64,000 bases of DNA from the NCBI RefSeq assembly GCF_900130045.1, contig NZ_FQXT01000002.1:310001-374000 (forward strand). Reading direction: 5' to 3'. Positions 31,545 through 41,676 of the stretch are shown here, piece by piece. A program made the position numbers and the translations under genes. The notes under the pieces are model-generated. The model made no database searches, was not told the origin of the DNA, and saw nothing but the letters and a program-made list of their open reading frames with translations. The stretch's first letter is position 1. Each line of letters opens with the position of its first letter. The DNA comes from Leeuwenhoekiella palythoae. Its GTDB lineage: Bacteria > Bacteroidota > Bacteroidia > Flavobacteriales > Flavobacteriaceae.

Positions 31545-32980
31545 TGTCAAACACAAAGAAAACTAAAATTGTTGCTACACTAGGTCCTGCTACCAGTAAG
31601 AAGGAAGTCCTTCACAATATGATCAAAGCAGGTGTAGATGTTTTTAGAATTAACTTTTCTCACGCCGACTATGATGCGGTAAAAGAGCGTATAGATATGA
31701 TACGCAGCCTTAGCGAAGAGTTTGGTTATAACACAGCAATATTAGCAGATTTACAAGGTCCCAAATTGCGAGTTGGGATTATGAAAGATGAAGTTGTAGT
31801 TAACCCGGGAGACAAAATTATCTTTTCAACAAAAGAAGAATTTGAGGGCACTAAGGAGCGTGTTTATATGAACTATCAGCACTTTCCTCGCGATGTAAAT
31901 AAGGGAGAGCGCATACTTCTGGACGACGGTAAATTGATCTTTGAGGTTTTAAAGACAGATAATGAAAACGAAGTTGAGACTGTCGTAATTCAAGGCGGAC
32001 CTTTAAAGTCAAGAAAAGGGGTAAACCTTCCTAATACTAATATTTCGCTTCCTGCACTTACAGAAAAAGATGTCGAAGATGCCATTTTTGCGATCAATCA
32101 AAAGGTTGACTGGATCGCCCTTTCTTTTGTGCGTCACGAAGGTGATCTAATTCAGCTTCAGGATTTAATTAAAGAACACTCTGAGCATAAAATCCCTATC
32201 ATTTCTAAGATCGAAAAGCCAGAGGCAGTAAAAAATATAGATAAGATCGTAGCTTATAGTGATGGTCTTATGGTTGCGCGTGGTGATCTTGGTGTGGAAG
32301 TTCCTGCTGAGGAAGTTCCGCTTATTCAAAAGCAATTGGTACTTGCTGCTAAAAAAGCACGTATTCCGGTAATCATCGCAACACAAATGATGGAAACAAT
32401 GATCGACAGCCTTACGCCTACGCGTGCTGAGGTGAATGACGTTGCAAACTCTGTTATGGACGGTGCAGATGCGGTAATGTTGAGTGGAGAAACCTCTGTA
32501 GGTAAATATCCTGTTCAGGTTATTGAGCGTATGGCTTCTATCTTAGCTAAGGTTGAAGATTCACCATTGATCAAAGTACCTCAGAATCCACCTCACATTC
32601 GTACCAAGCGCTACATCACAAAATCTATTTGTTATCACGCGGCGCTTATGGCAAATGATATTGATGCTAAAGCCATTACCACACTTACTAACAGTGGTTA
32701 TACTGCATTTCAAATTTCAGCGTGGAGGCCTAATGCGCATATTTTAGTCTTTACCTCAAACCGAAATATTTTAAGTCAGCTTAATTTACTTTGGGGTGTT
32801 AAAGCATTTTATTACGATAAGTTTGTTTCAACCGACGAAACTGTGCGTGATGTAAACCGTATCGCTCGCGACAGCGGTTACCTCAACGTAGGTGATATGG
32901 TCATTAGCCTTGCGGCGATGCCTATCAGCGAAAAAGGTATGGTAAACACGCTTAGAGTACGTGAGATTCAAGGAAATTAA
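31544..32980 (+). CDS. pyk: Pyruvate kinase
   Basis: The enzyme converts phosphoenolpyruvate and ADP to pyruvate and ATP. The N terminus TKIVATLGPATS, the active-site region PIISKIEKPEAVKN, the signature VARGDLGVEVP and IIATQMMETMI are all visible. Length 478 and the C-terminal regulatory-type domain are typical of class I bacterial forms. It is coupled to the IPExxxVDY gene by a 1-base overlap and ended by a strong terminator. Confidence 0.96.
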   Translation: MSNTKKTKIVATLGPATSKKEVLHNMIKAGVDVFRINFSHADYDAVKERIDMIRSLSEEFGYNTAILADLQGPKLRVGIMKDEVVVNPGDKIIFSTKEEFEGTKERVYMNYQHFPRDVNKGERILLDDGKLIFEVLKTDNENEVETVVIQGGPLKSRKGVNLPNTNISLPALTEKDVEDAIFAINQKVDWIALSFVRHEGDLIQLQDLIKEHSEHKIPIISKIEKPEAVKNIDKIVAYSDGLMVARGDLGVEVPAEEVPLIQKQLVLAAKKARIPVIIATQMMETMIDSLTPTRAEVNDVANSVMDGADAVMLSGETSVGKYPVQVIERMASILAKVEDSPLIKVPQNPPHIRTKRYITKSICYHAALMANDIDAKAITTLTNSGYTAFQISAWRPNAHILVFTSNRNILSQLNLLWGVKAFYYDKFVSTDETVRDVNRIARDSGYLNVGDMVISLAAMPISEKGMVNTLRVREIQGN

Positions 32981-33004
32981 TTACTCCTAATCTCTTAAAA
33001 ATTC

Positions 33005-33036
33005 AAAGCTCTTTCCTGATCGGAAAGAGCTTTTTT
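33005..33036 (+). terminator. Terminator of the acpP-pyk cluster
   Basis: AAAGCTCTTTCC (33005-33016) pairs with GGAAAGAGCTTT (33022-33033) around TGATC, followed by Ts, 25 bases after the pyk stop. Confidence 0.92.
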
Positions 33037-33050
33037 ATTGGTGCCGCTGG

Positions 33051-34157
33051 CTAAAATTCAAACTTGAGTTGTACTGCGATTTCCTTTTTTTCAGCGGGTT
33101 TCTCGCGTTTATCTTCGGTATTTAAATTGGCTAGCGTTATACCTAATAAGCGCACGCTGTTTTCCATCTTTTCCTGATACAGAAGTTCTTTTGCGGTCTC
33201 GTAGATCACTTCTTTAGACCTGATGTAATATTGAAGTGTTTTGCTTCGGGTTTTCAGCGTAAAATCGCTGTATTTTATTTTGAGCGTCACTGTTTTGCCG
33301 GCAACATTAGATTTTTTGAGTCGGCGTTCTATTTCTTCAGCGATATTCTCCAGGCGTTCAAGCATAAAAATTTCCGAAGAAATATTCTCGCTAAAGGTAC
33401 GCTCTGCACCTAAAGATTTTCTAATGCGATGCGGTTTCACTTCGCTCAGGTGAATACCACGCACCACATTGTAATAGTGGTTTCCACTCTTACCGAATTT
33501 CTCCTGTAAAAATTCTAGACTTTTGCTTTTTAGGTCATTTCCTGTAAAAATACCCAGTTGATACATTTTTTCGGCGGTAACCTTACCTACACCATAAAAC
33601 TTTCTGATGTCTAAAGCCTCTAAAAACGGAAGCACTTCTTCTGGATTGACCGTTTTTTGTCCGTTGGGTTTGTTTACATCACTGGCAACTTTAGCAATAA
33701 ATTTGTTGATAGAAATTCCTGCGGAAGCATTGAGTCCGGTCTTCTCTTTGATTTTAGCACGGATTTCTTTTGCGATCAACGTGGCGCTGGGATTTCCCTT
33801 TTTGTTCTCGGTGACATCCAGATAAGCCTCATCGAGGGAAAGCGGTTCTACAAGGTCTGTATATTCGTGAAACACCTCTCGAATTTGTCCGCTGATCTCA
33901 CGATAGCGATCAAAACGCGTTTTTACAAAAATAAGATCAGGGCAAAGTTTACGAGCCAGCGCACCGGCCATCGCACTACGAACACCAAATATACGCGCCT
34001 CATAGCTTGCAGCACTTACTACTCCGCGTTCAGAGCCGCCGCCAACAGCAACAGGCTTTCCGCGCAAATCGGGGTTGTCCAATTGCTCTACAGAAGCGTA
34101 AAACGCGTCCATATCAACGTGTATGATCTTTCTACTTTTAGGAGGTTCTTCCATCAA
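33051..34157 (-). CDS. dinB: DNA polymerase IV (DinB, Y-family)
   Basis: This 368-residue translesion polymerase has catalytic D15 and D17 (HVDMDAFYASVEQ) and D109-E110 (PLSLDEAYLDVT), helix-hairpin-helix motifs around KFYGVGKVTAEKM, and a little-finger domain. The C terminus QLKFEF fits a beta-clamp-binding motif. It starts at MMEEPPKS; the second Met is an alternative. I see no LexA box. It is divergent from the gene at 34265. Confidence 0.95.
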   Translation of the reverse strand: MMEEPPKSRKIIHVDMDAFYASVEQLDNPDLRGKPVAVGGGSERGVVSAASYEARIFGVRSAMAGALARKLCPDLIFVKTRFDRYREISGQIREVFHEYTDLVEPLSLDEAYLDVTENKKGNPSATLIAKEIRAKIKEKTGLNASAGISINKFIAKVASDVNKPNGQKTVNPEEVLPFLEALDIRKFYGVGKVTAEKMYQLGIFTGNDLKSKSLEFLQEKFGKSGNHYYNVVRGIHLSEVKPHRIRKSLGAERTFSENISSEIFMLERLENIAEEIERRLKKSNVAGKTVTLKIKYSDFTLKTRSKTLQYYIRSKEVIYETAKELLYQEKMENSVRLLGITLANLNTEDKREKPAEKKEIAVQLKFEF

Positions 34158-34264
34158 TTCTGCAAATTTAACTACAAAACTTCAGCCAAACTGCGCGACC
34201 ATTTGATACTTGTGCGATTATAAAATCAAATTGTACCTTGTATACTCATATTTAGATACAGACT

Positions 34265-34927
34265 TTGAAAAAAACAGCACTCATTCTCGGTATTACCGGC
34301 GTTACAGGTACGCTACTTGCGAGACATCTTTTTGATGATGATCGTTTTGAAAAGGTAATCAGTTTTCATCGCCGTAAATCGGGTTTGCAGCACCCTAAAT
34401 TAGAAGAGCATATTGTTGATATGTTTGAGTTAGACAAACATCAAGATAGGTTTAAGGCAGATGTGGTTTTTTGCTGTGTAGGCACTACGCAATCTAAAAC
34501 CAGCGATAAAGAAACCTACAAAAAGATCGACTACGGAATTCCGCTGGCGGCGGCAAAACTTTGCGTAGCCAATGGTATCGAGCGCTTGGTTGTGATTTCG
34601 GCCTTGGGGGCAGATCCTGAAAGTAGGGTGTTTTATAACAAAACAAAAGGTGAGATGGAGCGTGATGTTTTAGCCGAAAAACCAAATAACACGTATTTGT
34701 TAGAACCGGCATTGCTAGCTGCAGAGCGAGAGGAAAAACGAACCTCAGAAAAAATAGGAATTATGGTCTTTAAGGTACTCAATCCGTTTTTGATTGGCCC
34801 GCTGAAAAAATTTAGAAGTATCAAACCGGAAGCTTTAGTGAAAACGATGCTCTATTTAAGTTTCAATTCCTATGAAAACGCCCGAATCACTTCAGATGAA
34901 ATTCAAAAAATAGCTGATAATGCTTGA
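34265..34927 (+). CDS. NAD(P)-binding Rossmann protein (epimerase/oxidoreductase-like)
   Basis: The start codon is TTG at 34265-34267 (not ATG), giving MKKTALILGITGVTGTLLARHL with the glycine motif GxTGxxG for NAD(P). Length 220 and the pattern VVFCCVGTTQSK and VVISALGADPES match the atypical short-chain/HTATIP2-like group. No YxxxK catalytic pair is evident apart from FYNKTKGEME. It overlaps the CYTH gene by 8 bases. The substrate is unknown. Confidence 0.8.
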   Translation: MKKTALILGITGVTGTLLARHLFDDDRFEKVISFHRRKSGLQHPKLEEHIVDMFELDKHQDRFKADVVFCCVGTTQSKTSDKETYKKIDYGIPLAAAKLCVANGIERLVVISALGADPESRVFYNKTKGEMERDVLAEKPNNTYLLEPALLAAEREEKRTSEKIGIMVFKVLNPFLIGPLKKFRSIKPEALVKTMLYLSFNSYENARITSDEIQKIADNA

Positions 34928-35390
34928 AATCGAACGAAAATTTTTAGTCAAAACTGATGCTTTTAAGGCGGAAGCATTCCGTGAGCACGTGATAAAACAA
35001 GGTTATCTCAACAGTAATCCTGAGCGTGCCGTGCGCGTGCGTATTAAAGACGACTCGGGTTTTTTAACTATTAAAGGGAAATCAGATGACACAGGAACCA
35101 CGCGATTTGAGTGGGAAAAGGAGATAAGTAGGGAAGAGGCCGAAGCCCTGCTCAAATTATGCGAACCGGGAGTTATTTCTAAAGTGAGATTTCTCGTGAA
35201 AGCGAGGCAGCACACCTTTGAGGTAGACGAGTTTTTTGAAGAAAACCAAGGCTTGTATCTGGCGGAGATTGAACTGCAGTCAGCTACCGAAGATTTTAAT
35301 AAACCAGACTGGTTAGGGGAAGAGGTAACAGGAGATCCACGTTATTACAACTCGCAACTCAGTAAAAATCCGTTTGTATTATGGAAGTAA
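34920..35390 (+). CDS. CYTH domain protein (triphosphate tunnel metalloenzyme)
   Basis: The 156-residue protein opens with the CYTH signature ExExK as E3-I-E5-R-K7 (MLEIERKFLV), followed by alternating charged beta-strands (RAVRVRIKDD, TIKGKS, FEWEKEIS, FEVDEF, LAEIEL) that form the tunnel. Relatives hydrolyse inorganic triphosphate or bind polyphosphate. It overlaps the upstream gene by 8 bases. Confidence 0.9.
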   Translation: MLEIERKFLVKTDAFKAEAFREHVIKQGYLNSNPERAVRVRIKDDSGFLTIKGKSDDTGTTRFEWEKEISREEAEALLKLCEPGVISKVRFLVKARQHTFEVDEFFEENQGLYLAEIELQSATEDFNKPDWLGEEVTGDPRYYNSQLSKNPFVLWK

Positions 35391-35395
35391 AAATT

Positions 35396-35878
35396 ATGGT
35401 TAAAATAGGACTTTTGAGCCTTCTGTTATGGGCGTGTAAGGAAAAGGAAGCCGAAAAAGAGGTTCCTGTGTTGAAGAAAGAAAATAGCAAAACGGTTTAT
35501 GAACTACAAGCAGAACTTAAAGAAGCGGGGTATCTGACGATGAATTATGTTGATGAGAAGACTAGAGATACTGTGATTATGCAGCAGTATTTTATCGCAT
35601 TTTTAAAAAGTGGTCCTAATCGGGATCAGCCAAAAGATGTTGCAGACAGTCTTCAGAACCTACATTTAGAACACTTAGGCAGAATGTATGAGTTGGGCTA
35701 CGCGGATATTTCGGGGCCTTTTGGTGACGATGGAGAAATCCGCGGAATTACAATTTATAATACTCCAACACAACAGATGGCAGATAGTCTGGCGAACCTT
35801 GATCCTATGGTGCAAGCCGGAAGGTTGCAGATTGAAATTCATCCGTGGTGGGCAGCAAAAGGCTTTCCGTTACGGTAA
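35396..35878 (+). CDS. YCII-like lipoprotein
   Basis: I chose ATG 35396 (MVKIGLLSLLLWAC), which gives a clean lipoprotein signal with lipobox LLWAC and avoids a 10-base overlap with the CYTH gene; ATG 35381 is the alternative. The mature part contains YFIAFLKSGP, HLGRMYELGYADISGPFGD and IEIHPWWAAKG, which resemble the YCII/dehydrase-like fold of small ferredoxin-like proteins. The function is unknown, but an envelope location is likely. The bidirectional terminator at 35903 ends it. Confidence 0.7.
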   Translation: MVKIGLLSLLLWACKEKEAEKEVPVLKKENSKTVYELQAELKEAGYLTMNYVDEKTRDTVIMQQYFIAFLKSGPNRDQPKDVADSLQNLHLEHLGRMYELGYADISGPFGDDGEIRGITIYNTPTQQMADSLANLDPMVQAGRLQIEIHPWWAAKGFPLR

Positions 35879-35902
35879 TAATCTACTTGTGTGACACCCA
35901 TA

Positions 35903-35940
35903 AAAAAATCCGAAGTACTATGAGGCACTTCGGATTTTTT
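35903..35940. terminator. Bidirectional terminator
   Basis: AAAAAATCCGAAGT (35903-35916) pairs with ACTTCGGATTTTTT (35927-35940). T-runs on both strands serve the lipoprotein gene (+) and the efflux operon (-). Confidence 0.9.
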
Positions 35941-35970
35941 ACAATTCAGGAATGAAAGGCGATTTTAGAT

Positions 35971-37371
35971 TTATTGCCAGCCTCCGCCTAAGGCTTCATA
36001 AAGATCAACTACAGATTGTAGTTGCGTTAATCGTGTATCTATTAGGTCAAGACTTGAGTTGAGCGCGTTTTCTCGCGCGGTTAACACCTCTAAATAATTA
36101 GCAAGACCATTGTTTAACAGCTCTTCAGAATATTCGGTAGCCGTATTGTAAGATTCAAACTCGTTGCGCTTTACTTCTAATTTTTCAGTTGAAGCCTGAT
36201 AGGTGTATAACGCGTCAGAAACTTCCTGAGAAGCAGTGAGCAAGGCTTGCTTAAATTGAAGGCGTGCTTGCTCCTGTTGTGCTTGAGCCACTTCATATTG
36301 CGTTTTAATAGCTCTTCGGTTAAAAATAGGCTGCGTTAGTCCGCCAATAAGTGTAGCAAAAAGCGAATTTGTATCAAACAATTGATCTAACTGTAGCGCT
36401 TGCAAACCGCCGGTCGCACTCAAGGTAAGCGAGGGGTAAAAGCTGCTACGCGCTACATTAGTAAGTTCAAAAGCGTTGATAAGTGCAAATTCTGAAGCGC
36501 GCACGTCAGGTCTATTGCTTAACAACTGAGAAGGAACTCCGGTTTTTAAGGGAGTTTCTATGCGCTGCTCACGTAAACTTCCGCGAGTGATAGCGCCCGG
36601 TTGCTGTGCTAAAAGAATAGAAAAACTGTTCTCTAGCAAGCGTATCTGATTCAATAAATCAATTCGTAAAGCTTGAGCAGTATAGAGTTGCGCTTCGGTT
36701 TGTTTAACACCTACTTCGGTTACATTACCAGCCTCTTTTAAGGCTTTAGTAGTTTCAAGACTGCTGCTGCGCGTTTCAATGGTTTCTTCGGTAACGCGCA
36801 ATTGCTCATCTAAAGCCAAAAGCTGATAATATGAGGAAGCGATCATCGCCACCAACTGGGTTTTTACAGCCTTGTGCGCTTCTACAGTTTGCAAATACTG
36901 CGCTCCGTATGCGCGCTTATTACTTCTGATTTTTCCCCAGATATCGGCTTCCCAAGAAAGGCTTCCGCTTAATTCATACTGATCAAGAGAAGAGAACAAA
37001 CCACCAAACTGACTATTAGAAGAAAGCTCTTGGTGCGTCAATTGTGCGGTAGCATCAAGTGTTGGGAAATATCCTGCCTTACCTTGTTTAAAATAAGCCT
37101 CTGCGGCAAGAATCTGTTGTACCGCAACTCTGATGTCTATATTGTTCTCAAGACCAGTCTCGATATAAGACTGTAAGGTAGGATCAGAAAATAACTCTTT
37201 CCAGGAAACCACCGCCATATTTGTGCTGTCTTGCTTAATAGCATCGGTGCGGTAGTAGGTTTCATCGATCAATTCTTGAGGACGCTCATATTCCTTAGCT
37301 GCAAAGCAAGAGGCCAGCAGCATAGGAACAGAAGCGATTAACAATAATCTATATATTAATTGCTTTTTCAT
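35971..37371 (-). CDS. TolC/NodT-type outer-membrane efflux lipoprotein
   Basis: I chose ATG 37369-37371 (MKKQLIYRLLLIASVPMLLASC), which gives a lipobox LLASC; the longer frame from 37467 reads back into the RND gene. The 466-residue protein has two repeated OMF helical units (QTEAQLYTAQALRIDL and AQQEQARLQFKQALL). Together with the two upstream gene products it would form a tripartite pump spanning the envelope. It begins one base after the RND gene stop. Confidence 0.92.
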   Translation of the reverse strand: MKKQLIYRLLLIASVPMLLASCFAAKEYERPQELIDETYYRTDAIKQDSTNMAVVSWKELFSDPTLQSYIETGLENNIDIRVAVQQILAAEAYFKQGKAGYFPTLDATAQLTHQELSSNSQFGGLFSSLDQYELSGSLSWEADIWGKIRSNKRAYGAQYLQTVEAHKAVKTQLVAMIASSYYQLLALDEQLRVTEETIETRSSSLETTKALKEAGNVTEVGVKQTEAQLYTAQALRIDLLNQIRLLENSFSILLAQQPGAITRGSLREQRIETPLKTGVPSQLLSNRPDVRASEFALINAFELTNVARSSFYPSLTLSATGGLQALQLDQLFDTNSLFATLIGGLTQPIFNRRAIKTQYEVAQAQQEQARLQFKQALLTASQEVSDALYTYQASTEKLEVKRNEFESYNTATEYSEELLNNGLANYLEVLTARENALNSSLDLIDTRLTQLQSVVDLYEALGGGWQ

Positions 37372-37372
37372 A

Positions 37373-40300
37373 TTAATGAGTTTCTTCGGTTTGAGTTGGA
37401 GTTCCTGAGATCTTTTCTTGTAGCCACTGGAACATGATGTATAAGATAGGGATGACAAAAACACCAAGCAGGGTTCCTATCAAAAGACCACCTACCGCAC
37501 CGGTACCAATAGAACGGTTACCTTCGGCACCAACACCAGTAGCGAGTACTAAAGGCATTAAACCTAGAATAAAGGCAAAAGAAGTCATTAGAATAGGTCG
37601 TAGTCGTGCCTTAGCACCATCAATAGCAGAGTCTACTATAGACTCCCCGTTTTTACGCCGCTGTATGGCAAACTCTACGATTAGAATCGCATTTTTGGCC
37701 AGCAGCCCCACCAGCATTATCAGTGCAATCTGGAAGTAGATGTTGTTCTCAAGACCCATTACTTTAGTAGAGAAAAAGGCTCCAAAAATACCTAACGGAA
37801 GCGATAAGATCACGGCTAACGGCAGCAGGTAACTCTCGTACTGCGCCGAAAGTAAGAAGTATACAAAAACCACACAAAGTAAGAATACCACTATAGTTTG
37901 GCTTCCGGCACTTACTTCTTCACGTGTAAGACCTGAATACGCGATATCATAATTATTGGCAAGTTTTGCTGCTTCGGCTTCAACAATAGAGATACCGTCT
38001 CCCGAACTGTATCCCGGGTTCATCGAAACATTCACTTTTGTTGAATTGAATAGGTTGAAACGCGTAACCGCTTGTGGCCCATATACACGTTCAAAACTTA
38101 CATATTCGCTCAATGGTGTCATATCGCCGGCACTGGTTCTGATATACATAGAGTTCAAATCATCAGTATCTGCGCGGTAGTCAGGATACGCCTGGATGTA
38201 CACACGGTATTGTTTACCAAAGCGAGAAAAGTCTGCTGCGTAAATTCCACCAATGTAGCCTTGTAGCGAAGAGAATATATCGCTGATCGCAACACCGGTC
38301 TGTTTTGCCAGCGGTACATTGATATCCATTTGATATTGTGGGTATCTGGTGTTGAACGAAGACTGTGCATATTGAACTTCAGGGTGCGCCATAATGTTAC
38401 CCATAAATTCTTGATTAGCCTGGTCAAGATCTGTGATTGAGCCACTAGCACGGTCAAGTAGATTTACTTCAACTCCAGAAGAAATACTAAAACCTGGAAT
38501 ACTCGGAGGCGCAAAGAAAATTATGTTGGCGTCAGGATATCCTGCTGCAATTCCAAAGAGTTTTGCAGTAATCGCATCTACAGAAAGCGAATCTTCTCCA
38601 CGTTCTGAGAAGTCATTAAGTTTGATAAATCCTAAAGCGTTGTTGCTACCTTGACCACTGATCAAACCACGCCCTGCAACGGTACTTACACCTTCAATAC
38701 CCGGCACATCTTTAATCTTGTTGTATAAGTCGGTTACCGCTTCATTAGTACGGTCAAGAGACGACCCCGGAGCAAGAGAAAGATCTATAAACAATACTCC
38801 ACGATCTTCATTAGGAACAAATCCTGTACGTGTAGTAGTGGCAGACCAATAGATCCCTACACCAGCTAAAATAAGCATAGCAAAAGTGATCCACTTTCTT
38901 TTGTATAAAAATTGAAGCGAACTTCCGTAGCGTTTAATTGTGGCGTCAAAACCTTTATTGAACTTGTCATAAAAACGCTGAAGGAAGCTTTTTTTCTTAT
39001 GTTCTTCCTCTTCATCATGTGCTTTTAAGAAAAGTGCACACAAAGCCGGACTCAACGTTAATGCGTTAATCGCTGAAATTATGATCGCAACGATTAGGGT
39101 AATACCAAACTGCTCATAGAAAACCCCGGTAGGTCCTGTGATAAAAGTCACCGGAATAAATACCGCAGCCATTACCAGCGTAATCGAGATGATCGCTCCC
39201 GAAATTTCGTGCATAGCAGTCGTCGTCGCAGATTTGGCACTTTTTGCTCCTTCGTCAATCTTTGCGTGAACGGCTTCAACAACTACAATCGCATCATCAA
39301 CCACAATACCAATAGCCAGTACCAGTGCAAATAACGTAAGTAGGTTTATAGAGTACCCAAAGAGATTCAGGAAGAAGAACGTACCAACAATAGATACTGG
39401 TACCGCAATTGCAGGAATTAAGGTAGATCTAAAATCTTGTAAGAAGATAAATACCACAATAAATACCAGAATAAAGGCCTCGATTAAGGTATGTGCCACT
39501 TTTTCAACAGAAGCTTCTAAGAATTCATTGGTGTTATACGGAATAAAAACCTCAAGCCCTTCCGGAAGGTTGGCCTCAATGGTTTCTAATTCGCCCATTA
39601 CGGTTTCAATAATTTCCTGAGCATTAGAACCCTTAGTTTGATAGATCGCAAAACTTACACTTGGGTATCCTTTTGTCTGCGAACTCGCACTATACGTTTG
39701 TGCATCAAGCTGAATATCTGCAACATCTTTTAATCTTAAGAATTGGCCATTGTCAAGAGCTTTAATGATAATATCTTGATATTGACCTTCTTCTTTATAG
39801 CGCCCGGGATATTTAATGGTATATGAAAAGGTTTCCCCATTGTTTTGTCCTAAGGTACCGGCAGCTGCTTCTAAACTTTGCTCGTTAAGTGCTGCAGTAA
39901 CATCGGCAGGTACGAGATTATAAGCTTTCAAACGATCTGGCTTTAACCAAATACGCATTGCATAATCTTGCTGCGAGAATACGTTAACATCACCTACACC
40001 ATTAATACGCTTAAAGGCAGGCACTACGTTAATGTTAAGGTAGTTGTTGATAAAGGTCGCGTCGTATTCAGGGTTTGTTGAATACATAGACATAAACATC
40101 AATGATCCTGTCTGGCGTTTTTGAGTAACAACACCCGCTTGTGTTACCTCTTGCGGTAAAAGCGGACTAGCAAGTGCCACACGGTTCTGTACGTTTACCG
40201 CATCAATATCTGGGTCTGTGTCCTGATCAAAATATACCGTGATTTCAGCAGTACCATTATTGGTAGCAGTAGAAGTAATATAGTCCATTCCTTCAACCCC

Positions 40301-40510
40301 GTTGATTTGTTCTTCAATAGGGATTATCACACTTTCTAGAATGGTTTCGGCACTGGCACCGGTATAGGTAGCAGTCACCTGAACGGTAGGCGGAGCAATA
40401 TCAGGATATTGTTCTACCGGTAATGAGGTAAGTCCTAGTACTCCCAGAATCACTATGATAATAGAGATTACGGTAGAAAGTACAGGTCTTTCTATAAATG
40501 TTTTTAACAT
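37373..40510 (-). CDS. RND multidrug efflux permease (AcrB/HAE1 family)
   Basis: This 1045-residue inner-membrane protein has 12 transmembrane segments and two large periplasmic loops. It carries FIERPVLSTVISI at the N terminus, the proton-relay motif GIVVDDAIVVVE (about 403-414), AMRIWLKPDRL, and the second-half GLLAKNAILIVEFA and LRPILMT. It uses the proton gradient to drive drugs out. It lies between the membrane fusion gene (15 bases upstream) and the TolC-like gene. Confidence 0.95.
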   Translation of the reverse strand: MLKTFIERPVLSTVISIIIVILGVLGLTSLPVEQYPDIAPPTVQVTATYTGASAETILESVIIPIEEQINGVEGMDYITSTATNNGTAEITVYFDQDTDPDIDAVNVQNRVALASPLLPQEVTQAGVVTQKRQTGSLMFMSMYSTNPEYDATFINNYLNINVVPAFKRINGVGDVNVFSQQDYAMRIWLKPDRLKAYNLVPADVTAALNEQSLEAAAGTLGQNNGETFSYTIKYPGRYKEEGQYQDIIIKALDNGQFLRLKDVADIQLDAQTYSASSQTKGYPSVSFAIYQTKGSNAQEIIETVMGELETIEANLPEGLEVFIPYNTNEFLEASVEKVAHTLIEAFILVFIVVFIFLQDFRSTLIPAIAVPVSIVGTFFFLNLFGYSINLLTLFALVLAIGIVVDDAIVVVEAVHAKIDEGAKSAKSATTTAMHEISGAIISITLVMAAVFIPVTFITGPTGVFYEQFGITLIVAIIISAINALTLSPALCALFLKAHDEEEEHKKKSFLQRFYDKFNKGFDATIKRYGSSLQFLYKRKWITFAMLILAGVGIYWSATTTRTGFVPNEDRGVLFIDLSLAPGSSLDRTNEAVTDLYNKIKDVPGIEGVSTVAGRGLISGQGSNNALGFIKLNDFSERGEDSLSVDAITAKLFGIAAGYPDANIIFFAPPSIPGFSISSGVEVNLLDRASGSITDLDQANQEFMGNIMAHPEVQYAQSSFNTRYPQYQMDINVPLAKQTGVAISDIFSSLQGYIGGIYAADFSRFGKQYRVYIQAYPDYRADTDDLNSMYIRTSAGDMTPLSEYVSFERVYGPQAVTRFNLFNSTKVNVSMNPGYSSGDGISIVEAEAAKLANNYDIAYSGLTREEVSAGSQTIVVFLLCVVFVYFLLSAQYESYLLPLAVILSLPLGIFGAFFSTKVMGLENNIYFQIALIMLVGLLAKNAILIVEFAIQRRKNGESIVDSAIDGAKARLRPILMTSFAFILGLMPLVLATGVGAEGNRSIGTGAVGGLLIGTLLGVFVIPILYIMFQWLQEKISGTPTQTEETH

Positions 40511-40525
40511 GATTTCAGCTTCTTT

Positions 40526-41662
40526 TTATTGAAATAATTTCTCCACAGGTTTGGCAATACTGTCAAAAGGAACTTCTTGAGGTTCGAGTGCTGTGCCGGG
40601 ACGTACTTTGTTAGCCCCTTTCGCAATAATTTTGTCTCCGGCTTGTACGCCAGATTCTACCACATATAAATTTCCAATGGTAGCACGCGTAATTATTTCG
40701 GCTGTCTGGGCTTTGTTGTCATCGCTAACTTTGTATGCAATTATTTTACCTTGTTGCTCAAAAGTAGAGTTTAGCGGTACTACAGGTACATCTCTATATT
40801 CGATTGGAATTTTTAAGGTCCCGCTGTTACCGTTAGTGATAAGTTGGTTAGGGTTGTCAAAAATAGCTCTAAAGCTAACCGTACCGGTAGTACGATCTAC
40901 TTGCGCTGTAACCGTCTGAATCTTACCTTTTTGCTCATATTCTTTACCATTGGCAAGAACGAGAGTAACCTCCGGGAAATTTTCAATTTTTTCCTGAAGT
41001 GTGGCACCTTCAGTTTTCTGAATAAAGTTTAAATACTCAGACTCATTCATTGAGAAGAAAGCATATACCTGCTCAATATCAGCAACTGTGGTAAGTGGTG
41101 TAGTATCAGTAGGTCCTACCAATGCTCCTTCGCGATACGGTATCGCTCCTACATAACCGTCTACCGGACTTTTTACCGTAGCATAGCTAATGTTTGCTGC
41201 GATACTTTCATAATTACTTTTAGCCTGCTCTAGTTGAGCTTTAGCAGTTTCTAATTGCACATTACTAATAATGCCTTTATCTACAAGAGGTTTTAGCTTG
41301 TCAACTTCTACTTGAGCAGCATTTACATTGGCTCGTGCAGCATTGGCATCCTGGCTCAAAGATTGAGTCTCTAGTTTAAAGAGCGCCTGACCTTTGCGCA
41401 CCTTTGCTCCTTCATCAACAAGTACATTAGAAATATAACCTTGTATTTTAGCACGCACGCCGCTGTTTACAATACCTTCTATACTGGCAGGGTATGAACT
41501 GTAACCGGTAAGCGTTTGTTGCGGGATACTAATTACAGGTAATTTTTGCGCTTGTTGTGCTTGCGCCTGACCCTCACCAGATGACTTGTCTTCTCCACAG
41601 GAGGTAGTAACAAGAACTCCCAGTAGGGCGGGAATGAGATAATTAAATATTCTTTTTTTCAT
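40526..41662 (-). CDS. RND membrane fusion lipoprotein (AcrA-like)
   Basis: This 378-residue HlyD/AcrA-family protein has a lipoprotein signal (LVTTSCGED), a lipoyl-type domain split as GVRAKIQGYISNVLVDEGAKVRKG and SPVDGYVGAIPYREG around an alpha-hairpin, and a beta-barrel. It links the permease to the outer-membrane channel. It is 14 bases after the regulator gene and heads the structural part of the operon. Confidence 0.94.
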   Translation of the reverse strand: MKKRIFNYLIPALLGVLVTTSCGEDKSSGEGQAQAQQAQKLPVISIPQQTLTGYSSYPASIEGIVNSGVRAKIQGYISNVLVDEGAKVRKGQALFKLETQSLSQDANAARANVNAAQVEVDKLKPLVDKGIISNVQLETAKAQLEQAKSNYESIAANISYATVKSPVDGYVGAIPYREGALVGPTDTTPLTTVADIEQVYAFFSMNESEYLNFIQKTEGATLQEKIENFPEVTLVLANGKEYEQKGKIQTVTAQVDRTTGTVSFRAIFDNPNQLITNGNSGTLKIPIEYRDVPVVPLNSTFEQQGKIIAYKVSDDNKAQTAEIITRATIGNLYVVESGVQAGDKIIAKGANKVRPGTALEPQEVPFDSIAKPVEKLFQ

Positions 41663-41676
41663 GGTTGAGGATTTAT

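Noticed and set aside
33051-34157. SOS control of dinB
   Set aside because: No LexA-type box can be seen in the short region before the gene.
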